Positions 1 through 9,758 are shown, counted from the first letter of the stretch. The stretch: DNA of 30,432 nt from Pseudomonadota bacterium (GCA_029556045.1 JAKQGS010000267.1:1-30432); one strand, 5' to 3'. Program-made: numbers and translations. The notes: generated from the sequence alone by a model not told the origin.

Positions 1-2
1 AC

Positions 3-2321
3 TTGCGAGCCCAGCTAGAAGCCCAGGGTTTTGGTCGTGTGCTGGTTGACGGCCAGATTATGAAAATCGATGAATGCAATCTCAAGACATTGAGCCAAAG
101 CGATGTGGTGATCGATCGCACCGCCGTCAATCCGGAAAACATGTCGCGGTTGGTGGATTCGTTAAACCTGGCGTTCAAAGTGGGGCGCGGGGTGATGGCG
201 GTGGTGAAGGGGGACGGTCCACGGCGGTCCTACAGCAATCAAATGCGCTGCCAACCCTGTGGCATCGATTACCGGGAGCCCAGCTCTGCTCTGTTTAATT
301 TCAATCACCCTCTGGGAGCCTGTGAGGTGTGTCAGGGATTTGGTCAATCGCTGGCCCTCGATGAAGACAAGGTGATCCCGGATCGCTCGCTGTCGCTGGC
401 CAAAAAGGGAGTTGCCCCGTGGAATTTTGGGCAACATGAGGCCTACTACAATGTGGCTTTGAAAAGCGCGTCAGCGGAAAAAATCGACAAGAACAAACCC
501 TTTGCAGATTACTCACCGCGCGAGTGGAGCTGGTTATTTGACGGGGATGCCAAAGGATCGTTTCCAGGGGTGAGGGGGTATTTTGCCTGGCTTGATTCCA
601 AAAAATACAAGCCCCATTACCGCATTCATGCGGCGCGGTTTCGCCGTTATGTCACCTGCCCGCAATGTGCGGGTCAGCGATTGAATCAGTTTGGTCTGGC
701 CTGCCGCATCCAAGGGGAAAACATGGCTCAGGTGGCGGGAAAGGCCGTGAAAGATCTCCAGCGGTGGTTGCAGGATCTGATGGCAGCCGCCGATCGTTTG
801 TCCCATAGTGCGCAGGGTCACCATGGCACTCATTCTTTCGGGGTGCGGGAGGCATTGGATGAAGGACTGGCTCGAGTCGGATATATGATGAAAATTGGTT
901 TGGGTTACCTCACCCTGAACCGCTCTGCTAAAACTTTGTCGGGTGGGGAATTGCAGCGGATCAACATGGCCAGTTGCCTCGGCAGTGCCCTGACCGATAC
1001 CCTGTTTTGCCTGGATGAACCCAGCAGCGGTCTCCATGCCCGCGACAGCCGCAATCTACTCGAGGTGATTCAGGAGCTCAAGCATCTGGGCAACACCGTG
1101 GTGGTGGTGGAGCACGAAAAAACCATTATCGAAGGGGCCGATCGCCTGATGGAAATCGGGCCGGAGGCTGGCCACAAAGGGGGCCATCTTGTTTTTGAGG
1201 GGAATCCCCGCCAGCGTTTGCAAGCCATTGAGCCGGATTGGGCCGGCATGCGCACGGCGTTCGACAAGATGCCGGAGGAGTTCATTGAACTGGCGGGAGT
1301 CCGCACCCATAACCTGAAAAATATCAATGTTCGTTTTCCCATCGGTCGTCTGACGGCAGTGTGTGGGGTGAGCGGCAGCGGTAAAACCAGTTTGATCGAA
1401 TACACGCTGTTTCCTCTGCTGCAGTCCGCTCTCAGGATGGAGAGGGACCGTATGCCGCAGGAACCGATGGCGGTCGGGGTTGGCCCTGTCCGCACCATTC
1501 AGAAACACCATCAGGTGATCCTGGTGTCACAAGAGGGGATTGGTCGCTCCACCCGCTCCAATATTGCCACCTACCTCAACGTGCTGGGGGATATTCGCAA
1601 AGTGCTGGCGGCGCAGCCGTTGGCCAAATCCCAGGATCTCACCGCCAGCCATTTTAGTTTTAACCGTCCGGGTGGCCGTTGTGAAACCTGTGAAGGGCTC
1701 GGGACAGTGGTGGAGGATCTATCGTTTCTGGGGGAAATGGCGGTGGTGTGCCCTGTTTGCGAGGGGCGTAGATTTACGGACGATGTGCTGAATGTGCGGT
1801 ATAAAAATCTTAACCTGCTGGATATTCTAAATCTCACCGTCACTCAGGCCCGAGAGTTCTTCTTTGACACTCCCGCAATTGCGCGGGTATTGGATGCGGT
1901 CATCGATCTTGGTCTGGGATATGTCACCCTCGGACAATCCACCTCGTCGTTCTCGGGGGGAGAAGCCCAACGGCTAAAACTGCTGAGTTTGCTGAAGGAC
2001 AATCGTGGTGATAAGCCGGCCATCCTGATTTTTGACGAACCGACAACCGGACTGAGTGACCATGATGTTCACAATCTATTGAAGCAGCTGCGGGCCTTGA
2101 CCGCGCAGGGACACACCGTCATTGTGGTGGAGCATCATCTCGGGGTTTTGAAAGCAGGGGATTGGCTGGTGGAAATCGGTCCGGATGCAGCGGATCTTGG
2201 GGGAGAACTGGTTTTTGAGGGGCCGCCGTCCGGCATCAAACGGAGCCCACGCTCATTGACGGCACCGTTTCTCTACGTTGCCGGTGGCGACAAACCAAGG
2301 GTTGCCGAGGGGCGAGTATGA
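3..2321 (+). CDS. uvrA: UvrA-family excinuclease ATPase, 5'-partial, divergent
   Basis: C-terminal 772 residues of a UvrA-family protein, the damage-recognition ATPase of nucleotide excision repair; by alignment from memory with E. coli UvrA about 170-185 N-terminal residues, including the first Walker A, lie outside the window. Visible in order: first zinc module (CQPC near residue 82, CEVC near 108), first ABC signature LSGGE near 311 with Walker B LDEPSSGL, second Walker A GVSGSGKT near 454, second zinc module (CETCEGLG and CPVCEGRRF), second signature FSGGE with Walker B IFDEPTTGL and a closing VVEHH switch. It is divergent: the usual DQSPIGRTPRSNPATY after the second Walker A reads SQEGIGRSTRSNIATY, and the first signature region is atypical. 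It may be a UvrA paralogue rather than the housekeeping repair protein. The stop lies 28 bp before panB, so cotranscription is likely. Confidence 0.88.
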   Translation: MRAQLEAQGFGRVLVDGQIMKIDECNLKTLSQSDVVIDRTAVNPENMSRLVDSLNLAFKVGRGVMAVVKGDGPRRSYSNQMRCQPCGIDYREPSSALFNFNHPLGACEVCQGFGQSLALDEDKVIPDRSLSLAKKGVAPWNFGQHEAYYNVALKSASAEKIDKNKPFADYSPREWSWLFDGDAKGSFPGVRGYFAWLDSKKYKPHYRIHAARFRRYVTCPQCAGQRLNQFGLACRIQGENMAQVAGKAVKDLQRWLQDLMAAADRLSHSAQGHHGTHSFGVREALDEGLARVGYMMKIGLGYLTLNRSAKTLSGGELQRINMASCLGSALTDTLFCLDEPSSGLHARDSRNLLEVIQELKHLGNTVVVVEHEKTIIEGADRLMEIGPEAGHKGGHLVFEGNPRQRLQAIEPDWAGMRTAFDKMPEEFIELAGVRTHNLKNINVRFPIGRLTAVCGVSGSGKTSLIEYTLFPLLQSALRMERDRMPQEPMAVGVGPVRTIQKHHQVILVSQEGIGRSTRSNIATYLNVLGDIRKVLAAQPLAKSQDLTASHFSFNRPGGRCETCEGLGTVVEDLSFLGEMAVVCPVCEGRRFTDDVLNVRYKNLNLLDILNLTVTQAREFFFDTPAIARVLDAVIDLGLGYVTLGQSTSSFSGGEAQRLKLLSLLKDNRGDKPAILIFDEPTTGLSDHDVHNLLKQLRALTAQGHTVIVVEHHLGVLKAGDWLVEIGPDAADLGGELVFEGPPSGIKRSPRSLTAPFLYVAGGDKPRVAEGRV

Positions 2322-2349
2322 CACTTTTTCAAAAAGCAGGAGCATCGTT

Positions 2350-3171
2350 ATGAGTCGCTATACCCAGAACAAACTGGCGATGACGGTTCCCAGGATCCAG
2401 GACCGTAAATCGCGCCAGGAAAAAATCACCATGGTGACCTGCTATGATGCGGCCTTTGCCCGGCTGGTGGAGCTGTCCGGTATGGACATGGTGTTGGTGG
2501 GGGACAGTGTTGGCAATGTGATGCTGGGATACGATGATACCACCCGCGTGACAATGGATCAGATGGTTCACCACACCGCAGCGGTGTCCCGGGTACTGAA
2601 AACGCCGCTGTTGGTGGCGGACATGCCCTTTCTGTCCTATCAGACCTCTGTTGACGATGCCGTGCGCAATGCCGGAAGACTGGTGCAGGAGGGGGGAGCC
2701 CAGGCGGTGAAGTTGGAGGGTGGGCGCCGTTGGGTCTCCCATATTGAGGCCATTGTTGCGGCTGGTATTCCCGTCATGGGGCATCTCGGTCTGACCCCTC
2801 AAAGTGTACATGTGCTGGGGGGATACCGGGTGCAAGGACGCGACGGGGACGCGCAAAAGCGGTTGATGGAGGATGCCCGTGCTTTACAGGATGCCGGATG
2901 TTTCAGTCTGGTGATGGAGCTTGTGCCGGCCGCTTTGGCGGAAAGGGTGACAAAAAGTCTGCAAATCCCTACAATTGGGATTGGCGCTGGCGCCGCCACC
3001 GACGGTCAGGTGTTGGTACTCCAGGATCTTCTCGGTTTTGACCCGGAGTTCAGGCCGAAATTTTTAAAAACTTACGCTGATCTGGGGACGGTGGTGACTT
3101 CGGCCCTCCAGCGGTATGCCGAAGATGTGCGGTCCGGGCAGTTTCCCGGACCGGAACACCAATTTGATTGA
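2350..3171 (+). CDS. panB: 3-methyl-2-oxobutanoate hydroxymethyltransferase (ketopantoate hydroxymethyltransferase)
   Basis: Transfers a hydroxymethyl group from 5,10-methylene-tetrahydrofolate to alpha-ketoisovalerate to make ketopantoate, the first committed step of pantothenate and coenzyme A synthesis; cytoplasmic. The 273-residue length matches the family (about 264). Recognisable motifs are [10 protein letters not shown], the metal-binding aspartates in LVGDSVGNV and [27 protein letters not shown], the catalytic glutamate in LVMELVP and the C-terminal [17 protein letters not shown]. The start at 2350 has GGAG 7 bp upstream; an in-frame start at 2278 would overlap the uvrA-family gene and has no family support. 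No panC or panD is nearby. Position suggests a uvrA-like/panB/dnaJ transcript. Confidence 0.95.
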   Translation: MSRYTQNKLAMTVPRIQDRKSRQEKITMVTCYDAAFARLVELSGMDMVLVGDSVGNVMLGYDDTTRVTMDQMVHHTAAVSRVLKTPLLVADMPFLSYQTSVDDAVRNAGRLVQEGGAQAVKLEGGRRWVSHIEAIVAAGIPVMGHLGLTPQSVHVLGGYRVQGRDGDAQKRLMEDARALQDAGCFSLVMELVPAALAERVTKSLQIPTIGIGAGAATDGQVLVLQDLLGFDPEFRPKFLKTYADLGTVVTSALQRYAEDVRSGQFPGPEHQFD

Positions 3172-3181
3172 GATGGGGACT

Positions 3182-4288
3182 ATGACAAAACGCGACTACT
3201 ACGAAATTCTGGGATTGGAAAAATCAGCTTCCGCTGCGGACATCAAAAAAGCCTACCGTCGTCTGGCGATGGAATATCATCCCGATCGGAACCAGGGCAA
3301 TGCGGATGCGGAAGAAAAATTCAAGGAAGCTTCCGAAGCTTATGAGGTTTTGTCGGACGAGAACAAACGCAAGGTTTACGATGCCTATGGTCACGCCGGT
3401 CTGTCCGGACAAGGATTTCAGGGGTTCAGTGACGTCAACGACATCTTTTCAAGTTTTGGATCAATATTTGAGGAATTCTTTGGCTTTGGTGGTGGTGGCG
3501 GCGGTCGCAATGGGCGGCGGCGTGGCGCGGATCTTCGTTACGACCTGTCGATTTCGTTTGAGGAAGCGGCGTTTGGCGTGGAGCGGGACATTGAATTTGA
3601 GCGTCAGGCGGTGTGTCTGACCTGTGCTGGCACGGGCGCCAAACCAGGATCGGCCCCGCAAACCTGTGGCACCTGTCGCGGCGCAGGACAATTGCGTCGC
3701 AACCAGGGCTTCTTCACCATGGCGGTGACCTGTCATACCTGTCAGGGGGCTGGCACCGTGATAAAAGATCCCTGTGGAGAATGCCACGGATCTGGTGCGG
3801 TGGCGGAAAAACGAAACGTTAAAGTTAAGGTTCCCGGTGGCGTCGATAATGGCGTGCGCCTCAGGGTTTCTGGCGAAGGTGAGGGCGGACTCAACGGTGG
3901 CCCATCCGGCGATCTCTATGTGTTTCTGAACGTGGCGGATAGCAAAATTTTTGAGCGGGATGGGCAGGACGTTATTCTCCGTCGCCCCATCGGCATTGCC
4001 CAGGCGGCATTGGGCTGCAAAATCATGGTGCCCACCCTCGATAAGGGCGAGAAGGAGATCTCGGTCGCGGCTGGAACCCAGTATGGCGACCGGATGACAC
4101 TAGCCGGAGAAGGTATTCCCAAGCTGCGCGGTGTTGGTCGCGGTGATCTGCATGTGGAGTTTGAGGTGGTGGTTCCCAAGAAACTCTCCCGTGAGCAAAA
4201 AGAGCTTTTGGAGAAATATGCCGCCATCAGCCAGGAGGATGTTGCACACGGGCAGTCGGGTTTTTTTAATCGCCTCTTTGGGGACTAG
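3182..4288 (+). CDS. dnaJ: Chaperone DnaJ (Hsp40, type I)
   Basis: Co-chaperone that stimulates DnaK ATPase and delivers unfolded clients; cytoplasmic. The 368-residue product has the complete type I architecture: J domain in residues 1-70 with HPD at 33-35, a Gly/Phe-rich linker containing a GGGGGG run, then four CxxCxGxG zinc repeats ([32 protein letters not shown]) and the C-terminal client-binding domain. The start at 3182 begins [12 protein letters not shown], typical of the family, with GGGGA just upstream; an ATG at 3173 is in frame but less likely. It begins 10 bp after panB. grpE and dnaK, frequent neighbours elsewhere, are not adjacent. It converges on the next gene with only 15 bp between stops. 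Confidence 0.96.
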   Translation: MTKRDYYEILGLEKSASAADIKKAYRRLAMEYHPDRNQGNADAEEKFKEASEAYEVLSDENKRKVYDAYGHAGLSGQGFQGFSDVNDIFSSFGSIFEEFFGFGGGGGGRNGRRRGADLRYDLSISFEEAAFGVERDIEFERQAVCLTCAGTGAKPGSAPQTCGTCRGAGQLRRNQGFFTMAVTCHTCQGAGTVIKDPCGECHGSGAVAEKRNVKVKVPGGVDNGVRLRVSGEGEGGLNGGPSGDLYVFLNVADSKIFERDGQDVILRRPIGIAQAALGCKIMVPTLDKGEKEISVAAGTQYGDRMTLAGEGIPKLRGVGRGDLHVEFEVVVPKKLSREQKELLEKYAAISQEDVAHGQSGFFNRLFGD

Positions 4289-4303
4289 AATATCTGGTTA
4301 GGG

Positions 4304-4999
4304 TTATGCCTTCGGCGTCATAAGGTGGGTGACCGCCTTCATGACGGTGTCGAGGGCAAAAACATCGAGATTGCGGACATTATAATGGTAACCGCGATAG
4401 ATGGCCTCTTCGGTATTGTCCTCCAGTTTGCCCTTCCCCACCGATTTCAGCGGGCTTAAAAGGTGCAGCATGTCGTTGCTCAGGAAGATGGTTGCCTGGC
4501 CTTCTTTGAATTTATAATCCATGGCCATGACGTTGTAGAATTTGCGATCCACTTTGCAGTCCTGGCAAAATTTCCATTTAAAGCGGGGGGCTTCGCTGGC
4601 GGTGTTTTCCGCCGTGCATTTGGGGCAGAATTCCAGAACCCGAAAGTTTTTTGACGTTAGGTAGCGGAAAACCACGAGACGACGCAGTACCGGATGATTG
4701 GCAAGGTGGATGAAGATCTGGTTTTTCTGGTCAAATAGGGCTTTTTTGTCGGCGACGTTTTCCGCTTTTTTAGCATGGCTGGTGAGAATCAGCGCCAATA
4801 TCATCTTGTAACCGATTAAACGCTGATCCCGCGGTGTATTGGCAAAGTTTTCCAGCAGAGCTTCATAACGGCGGAACAGGGGCGCCAGTTCCCGGTCGGG
4901 GCAACGAGCCAGGATCAAGTCGCCTGCCATCTGGAGCTTGATGCTGCCGGAGGGAATCTTTTTTTTGGCGGCGCTGGCTTTCTGGGCGTCTGCAGTCAC
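4304..4999 (-). CDS. Hypothetical protein with CxxC...CxxC zinc-ribbon-like motif
   Basis: I do not recognise this 231-residue protein. It has no signal peptide or membrane segment and a Lys/Ala-rich N-terminus. The middle is probably helical, and a pair of CxxC knuckles (CPKC at 125-128, CQDC at 145-148) separated by 16 residues would bind one metal ion as a rubredoxin- or zinc-ribbon-like fold. The C-terminal third is mixed. The start is GTG at 4999 with GGGA 7 bp upstream, and a sigma-70-type promoter lies at 5041-5069, so it is probably expressed alone. It converges on dnaJ (15 bp between stops). A nucleic-acid or protein-binding role is possible but unproven. Confidence 0.75.
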   Translation of the reverse strand: MTADAQKASAAKKKIPSGSIKLQMAGDLILARCPDRELAPLFRRYEALLENFANTPRDQRLIGYKMILALILTSHAKKAENVADKKALFDQKNQIFIHLANHPVLRRLVVFRYLTSKNFRVLEFCPKCTAENTASEAPRFKWKFCQDCKVDRKFYNVMAMDYKFKEGQATIFLSNDMLHLLSPLKSVGKGKLEDNTEEAIYRGYHYNVRNLDVFALDTVMKAVTHLMTPKA

Positions 5000-5040
5000 A
5001 GTTTGATCCCTGCTTTGTCAAATGATTTTGCCTAATTGTC

Positions 5041-5069
5041 ATCATAGCCGCAGTTGGCTGGTGATACAA
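5041..5069 (-). promoter_or_regulatory. Candidate sigma-70 promoter for the zinc-ribbon hypothetical
   Basis: On the minus strand TTGTAT (5069-5064), a 17-bp spacer and TATGAT (5046-5041; five of six matches to the -10 consensus) lie about 42 bp upstream of the GTG start at 4999. This fits a leader of about 35 nt. Called by eye. Confidence 0.45.
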
Positions 5070-5098
5070 TATGAGATTTTACGCAGGGGAAAGCGCGT

Positions 5099-6346
5099 TT
5101 ATATGGCCTGACCGATTCCTCGTATCCCTTCAGTCGGGGTCACCCGGGAGGCCACAATGGCCGGGTAAAGACTGGCCATGATGCAGATCGCCACGGACGA
5201 TAGGGCCACCCCCGCATAGACCACAGGGCTGTATTGGACGGGCAGGGACCGCAGCAAATACGGCTCTGGCAACTCAATGAATTGGTATTTTTGCAGGGCT
5301 TTCGAAATGGCAAATGCCAGGATCACACCGGCGACACTGCCGATCATTCCGATGTAGATGCCCTGCTTTACAAAAAGCTGCACGATCTGGTTGTTGCGGG
5401 CCCCGAGGGCTTTCATGATGGAGATGTCTTTTTGCTTTTGCGAGACCGATACATAAATCGTGGTCAGGATATTAAAGCCAGCCACCAGCACCACCATGGC
5501 CACAATCAGCGCGATCACCACCCGCTCCTGCTCCATCGCCTCAAACATCGGGCGGCTGAAGGATTGCCACTCCCGGAAGGTCAGATTGTGTTTTTCCTGG
5601 AGTTTGGCGGTGACCGTGACACTCTCCATCGGCTTGTAGAGGCCAATTTCCAAGCCGGTCACCACGTCACCCATTTTAAAGAATCGTTTGGCTGCCGGCA
5701 GGCTGATGGCGGTGAGGCGGTTGTCGTAGGTTTTTAATCCGGAGTTATAGACCCCGATAATGCGAAAGGGATGCATTTCCGTCGCCTGATCGGTCGATGG
5801 GGATAGGAGTTGGATCACATCCCCCACTTTGGCATCGATGATTCCCAGCAGGCCACTGCCGATAATCAGGCCGGGGGCATCGGGAAGCGGTTGGCCTGCC
5901 TTGACCTGATCTAATTCCTGCTGCAATTCATCCAAGGCGGTTGGGGGGGTCACCAACTCCCGGATGGACTGAACCTTTTCCCTCTGATGGGGGGAAATGC
6001 CGCGCACCAGAACCCCATGCATAATGGAATGGCGCTTGAGCATGGTCTCCGCATGCACAAAGGGGGAGACATCCTTGATATCGTCTGGAAAGTCTCCCTT
6101 CAGGATCTCCCCCCACTTTTCGGGATTGGTCATGCCGGCCGGATAGCGATAGGCCATAATATGGGCGTTGGCGTTGAGAAAGCGTTTGTGCAATTCCGAC
6201 TCAAATCCGTTGATCACCGAGAGCACCACGATCAATGCCGCCACCCCGATGGCCAACCCCACAAAAGAAAGCAGGGTGATCCAGGATACAAATCGGTTTT
6301 CCCGGCTGGAGGTCAGATAGCGAATGGCAACATAACGACTAAACAC
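5099..6346 (-). CDS. LolC/LolE-family lipoprotein-releasing ABC transporter permease
   Basis: Inner-membrane permease of the type that extracts mature lipoproteins for the LolA carrier, working with the ATPase LolD. The 415-residue length and order fit LolC/LolE: short N-terminal cytoplasmic stretch with the family-like IRYLTSSRENRFVSWI, first transmembrane helix about 22-46, a large periplasmic domain (about 50-270), then three clustered helices around 280-305, 325-350 and 378-402 (FtsX-like permease domain) including a DISIMKALGAR-type coupling helix. The start is GTG at 6346 with TGAGGT upstream. It follows hemB by 34 bp and is probably cotranscribed. No lolD ATPase gene is visible on either side, so the partner must be elsewhere. 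LolC and LolE cannot be told apart here, so no symbol is given. Confidence 0.85.
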   Translation of the reverse strand: MFSRYVAIRYLTSSRENRFVSWITLLSFVGLAIGVAALIVVLSVINGFESELHKRFLNANAHIMAYRYPAGMTNPEKWGEILKGDFPDDIKDVSPFVHAETMLKRHSIMHGVLVRGISPHQREKVQSIRELVTPPTALDELQQELDQVKAGQPLPDAPGLIIGSGLLGIIDAKVGDVIQLLSPSTDQATEMHPFRIIGVYNSGLKTYDNRLTAISLPAAKRFFKMGDVVTGLEIGLYKPMESVTVTAKLQEKHNLTFREWQSFSRPMFEAMEQERVVIALIVAMVVLVAGFNILTTIYVSVSQKQKDISIMKALGARNNQIVQLFVKQGIYIGMIGSVAGVILAFAISKALQKYQFIELPEPYLLRSLPVQYSPVVYAGVALSSVAICIMASLYPAIVASRVTPTEGIRGIGQAI

Positions 6347-6380
6347 GGAACCTCACAAAAATTAGGATGGTCTTGGGCCA

Positions 6381-7403
<1,023 letters not shown>

Positions 7404-7451
7404 TCAGCCAGCTTGTCTCAACGGCGGTCCTCGCCTCCCGCGCACCTAGCC

Positions 7452-7480
7452 ATAATATTTATGAGGCGGCTTCTAAGCAA
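7452..7480 (-). promoter_or_regulatory. Candidate sigma-70 promoter for hemB
   Basis: Minus strand TTGCTT (7480-7475), 17-bp spacer, TATTAT (7457-7452; five of six -10 matches), about 60 bp upstream of the hemB ATG. It is in the 143-bp gap between ruvC and hemB. By eye only. Confidence 0.5.
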
Positions 7481-7534
7481 GTTAACAAGGAAGTGCGCGC
7501 CGGGAAAGGAAAATGCTGCTGCGAGAGCCGAGGT

Positions 7535-8065
7535 TCACGGGTTTGCAACCCGTTCTGAGCGCAAGGGGGGACGCACCAGGGATAATGACATGCCATAGGC
7601 CAGGGCAATGGCGACCGCATCGCTCACATCGTAGGGAAGACTGCCCCGGTTAAATTGAAGCAGCATCTGCAAAGCCAGGGCTATCTGCTCCTTAGTGGCA
7701 TGTCCCGACCCCGCAACGGTCTTTTTCACGGCAGTGGGGGTGATTTCTTCCACGGCGATACCGTGGCGGCGTACGGCGGCGATCAGGGCGCCGCGAGCCT
7801 CTCCCAACCTCAGGGCGGATTGGTGATTCAGTCCGGTGAAAGCCTTTTCCATCACGCAGATATCCGGACGCCATTCTCCGATCAGACCATAGAGGGCTTC
7901 ATGCATATAACCGATACGTTCCGCATGGGACTGTTTGAGGTCGGCTTTCAGGGAGCCGGCATCAACGATTTTAAAATGACGTGGTTGAAAAGCGTGAGTA
8001 TCGGGGACCTGCAGGACCGCAAATCCTGCCACCTTGCTCCCAGGATCGATTCCGAGGATCAACAT
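7535..8065 (-). CDS. ruvC: Holliday junction resolvase RuvC
   Basis: Endonuclease that resolves Holliday junctions with the RuvAB branch-migration motor. The 176-residue length is typical. All four catalytic acidic residues are visible: D7 in GIDPGS, E73 in VMEKAF, and D146 and D149 in PYDVSDAVAIA. TPTAVKKTVAGSGHATKEQI also fits the family. Start ATG at 8065; a Shine-Dalgarno sequence is not obvious. ruvA and ruvB are not adjacent. The C-terminal tail after the last helix (SLSLVRPPLRSERVANP) is short, basic and probably unstructured. An inverted repeat at 8106-8122 lies in its probable promoter. Confidence 0.95.
   Translation of the reverse strand: MLILGIDPGSKVAGFAVLQVPDTHAFQPRHFKIVDAGSLKADLKQSHAERIGYMHEALYGLIGEWRPDICVMEKAFTGLNHQSALRLGEARGALIAAVRRHGIAVEEITPTAVKKTVAGSGHATKEQIALALQMLLQFNRGSLPYDVSDAVAIALAYGMSLSLVRPPLRSERVANP
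7537..7553 (-). other. Perfect inverted repeat overlapping the ruvC stop codon
   Basis: ACGGGTT-TGC-AACCCGT, a 7-bp perfect stem with a 3-nt loop at the last codons of ruvC. No T-run follows on the minus strand, so it is not a classical intrinsic terminator; it could shape the mRNA 3' end or be chance. Confidence 0.3.
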
Positions 8066-8105
8066 GGATGTGTCGCTAGGTATGGTGAAATTTTGGACAT
8101 AGTGG

Positions 8106-8122
8106 AAGGAGTATAACTCCTT
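8106..8122. promoter_or_regulatory. Perfect palindrome upstream of ruvC, possible operator or hairpin
   Basis: AAGGAGT-ATA-ACTCCTT, 7-bp perfect arms, 41 bp upstream of the ruvC start. On the minus strand the centre creates TATACT, a plausible ruvC -10, so a protein bound here would block the promoter. A hairpin between the regulator gene and ruvC is the alternative; the T-run (8121-8124) is on the plus side only, where no gene ends. Confidence 0.35.
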
Positions 8123-8181
8123 TTACCAGCCAGGGAAACGGCAATCCCCAAGTTGCAATAGGCCAAAGGAGATTCAATGAA

Positions 8182-9639
8182 TTATTTCTGATAGACCTTG
8201 GGATCAATCCCGTATTTTTCAAGTTTGCGCAGCAGGGTGACTTTGGTCATCTGGGTGTGTTCGGCGGTTTGATTAATCCGGCCCTTAAATGCTTTCAGAG
8301 CCTTTTGAATGAATTCTTTTTCAAAGCGCTCTTTGAGGATGGGGTATTTCAGATCGGAAAAGTCGGTGGAAAACGGCGGTTTGTCGCTGTTTTCCTGCCC
8401 CGCGGCTCGTTCTCCTGCCTGATGACCGGATGTTCCTCCAGAGGCATCGAGGTTTTGCGCCTTTTGGATATGGGGGGGTAATGAGGACATGGTGATGCGA
8501 TTGGTGGGTTCAACTATGAACGCGTGTTCGATCACATTCTCAAATTCCCGGATATTGCCGGGCCAGGGGTAAGATTTGAGTGCCTTGAGGGTGGTTTCGT
8601 CGAATCCAAAAATTTCACGTCCGTGGCTGATATTGTATTTTTCAATCAGGTGCTGGCCGATGCTTTCGATGTCCTCCCAACGGTCCCGCAATGGGGGAAT
8701 GGTGATGGGGAGCACGTTCAACCGATAAAAGAGGTCGGAGCGAAATTCGCCTTTTTGAATCATGTCTTCAAGGGGTTTATGGGTGGCGGAAATAATCCGC
8801 ACATCAACCTTGACCTCCATGCTTCCCCCAACAGGGGTAAACATTTTCTCCTGCAAAACCCGCAGGAGTTTGACCTGCATGGCGGCGCTGATGTCGCCGA
8901 TTTCGTCCAGGAAGATCGTACCCCCCGACGCATGCTGGAACCGGCCAGGTTTTTTGCGATCAGCGCCCGTAAAAGCACCCTTTTCATGGCCAAAAAGCTC
9001 GCTTTCGATCAAAGCTTCGGGGATTGCCCCGCAGTTCACCGCCACAAAGGGCCCCTTGGCCCGGTCAGAATTGGCATGGAGGGCCCGTGCCACCAGCTCC
9101 TTACCGGTCCCGCTTTCGCCACGAATCAACACGGAGGTGTCGACCTTTGAAAGCTTGCGAATCAAAGTAAATACTTCCTTCATCGCCTTGGATCGACCGA
9201 TCATCTCCCGTCCTTCGCCAAATTGAAGGCTTTCGGCGGAAGGGGCCGGAGAGGTGGCTGCCTGTATCGGTACCGAACTTGTTGTTCGGGGAAGTTTGGC
9301 AAGCAGGCCCGCCAATTGGCTGTGGCTTAAAGGCTTTTCAAGGTACTCCTGCGCTCCGGACTTCAGTGCGCTCACGGCATCCCGCACATCGGGGCGAGGG
9401 GTTGTCACGTAAATCGGTACCGTGGGCCACAGGACGTGCAGGTGCTCGATCAAAGCGATCCAGCGCTCAGAAATCGTGCTGCTGATAATCATGCATTGAT
9501 AAGGGGTTTCACTATCGATGGCGCTTATGAGAGCCAGCTCGTCGCTGTATCCGTCCACGGTTGCGCCCAGGCGCGAAAGGGTGCCCTGCATCTCCTTGCG
9601 GTGGTCCAAATTGTCTTCGGCGATAAGGATACGGAGCAT
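8182..9639 (-). CDS. Sigma-54 enhancer-binding regulator with degenerate receiver domain
   Basis: NtrC-family transcription activator of 485 residues. Residues 1-115 are a CheY-like receiver, 145-380 an AAA+ sigma-54 interaction domain and about 435-485 a Fis-type helix-turn-helix. The AAA+ part looks active: Walker A GESGTGKE (174-181), GAFTGA loop (221-226) for sigma-54 contact, Walker B GGTIFLDEIGD and an intact arginine-finger region. In the receiver the acidic pair E8-D9, the threonine in YVTTP and K102 in LEKPL are kept, but the phospho-acceptor position in QCMIISSTIS is serine (S53), so classical phosphotransfer should be impossible. No histidine kinase is nearby. The ATG at 9639 has only AGGT about 11 bp upstream. 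It diverges from the 9880-14845 operon across a 240-bp AT-rich gap, suggesting but not proving control of that operon. Confidence 0.9.
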   Translation of the reverse strand: MLRILIAEDNLDHRKEMQGTLSRLGATVDGYSDELALISAIDSETPYQCMIISSTISERWIALIEHLHVLWPTVPIYVTTPRPDVRDAVSALKSGAQEYLEKPLSHSQLAGLLAKLPRTTSSVPIQAATSPAPSAESLQFGEGREMIGRSKAMKEVFTLIRKLSKVDTSVLIRGESGTGKELVARALHANSDRAKGPFVAVNCGAIPEALIESELFGHEKGAFTGADRKKPGRFQHASGGTIFLDEIGDISAAMQVKLLRVLQEKMFTPVGGSMEVKVDVRIISATHKPLEDMIQKGEFRSDLFYRLNVLPITIPPLRDRWEDIESIGQHLIEKYNISHGREIFGFDETTLKALKSYPWPGNIREFENVIEHAFIVEPTNRITMSSLPPHIQKAQNLDASGGTSGHQAGERAAGQENSDKPPFSTDFSDLKYPILKERFEKEFIQKALKAFKGRINQTAEHTQMTKVTLLRKLEKYGIDPKVYQK

Positions 9640-9726
9640 CGTGATGCGACCTGTTTTGGGGTTAACACTCTGTAAATAAAGAATAAATTTATCAGAATTT
9701 CAACACTTAAATCGCGAACTTATAGT

Positions 9727-9738
9727 TGTTAATTAACA
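9727..9738. promoter_or_regulatory. 12-bp perfect palindrome in the divergent AT-rich gap
   Basis: TGTTAATTAACA sits in the 240-bp gap (9640-9879) between the divergent regulator and the 832-residue protein gene. The gap is strikingly AT-rich compared with its flanks. It overlaps the probable -10 of the regulator's own promoter, so it could be an operator. I found no GG-N10-GC sigma-54 promoter in the gap. Confidence 0.35.
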
Positions 9739-9758
9739 TCATTAAATATCGATGTCAA
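9730..9758 (-). promoter_or_regulatory. Candidate promoter of the sigma-54 regulator gene
   Basis: A perfect -35 hexamer TTGACA (minus strand, 9758-9753) is followed at 17 bp by TAATTA (9735-9730), a poor -10 match. The start codon is about 90 bp further on. The weak -10 overlapping the palindrome at 9727-9738 may indicate a controlled promoter. Confidence 0.3.

Noticed and set aside
4304..4323. Bidirectional terminator between dnaJ and the zinc-ribbon gene
   Set aside because: TTATG/CATAA arms flank a short CCTTCGGCGT centre, but the stem is weak, AT-rich and inside the coding end, with no T-run.
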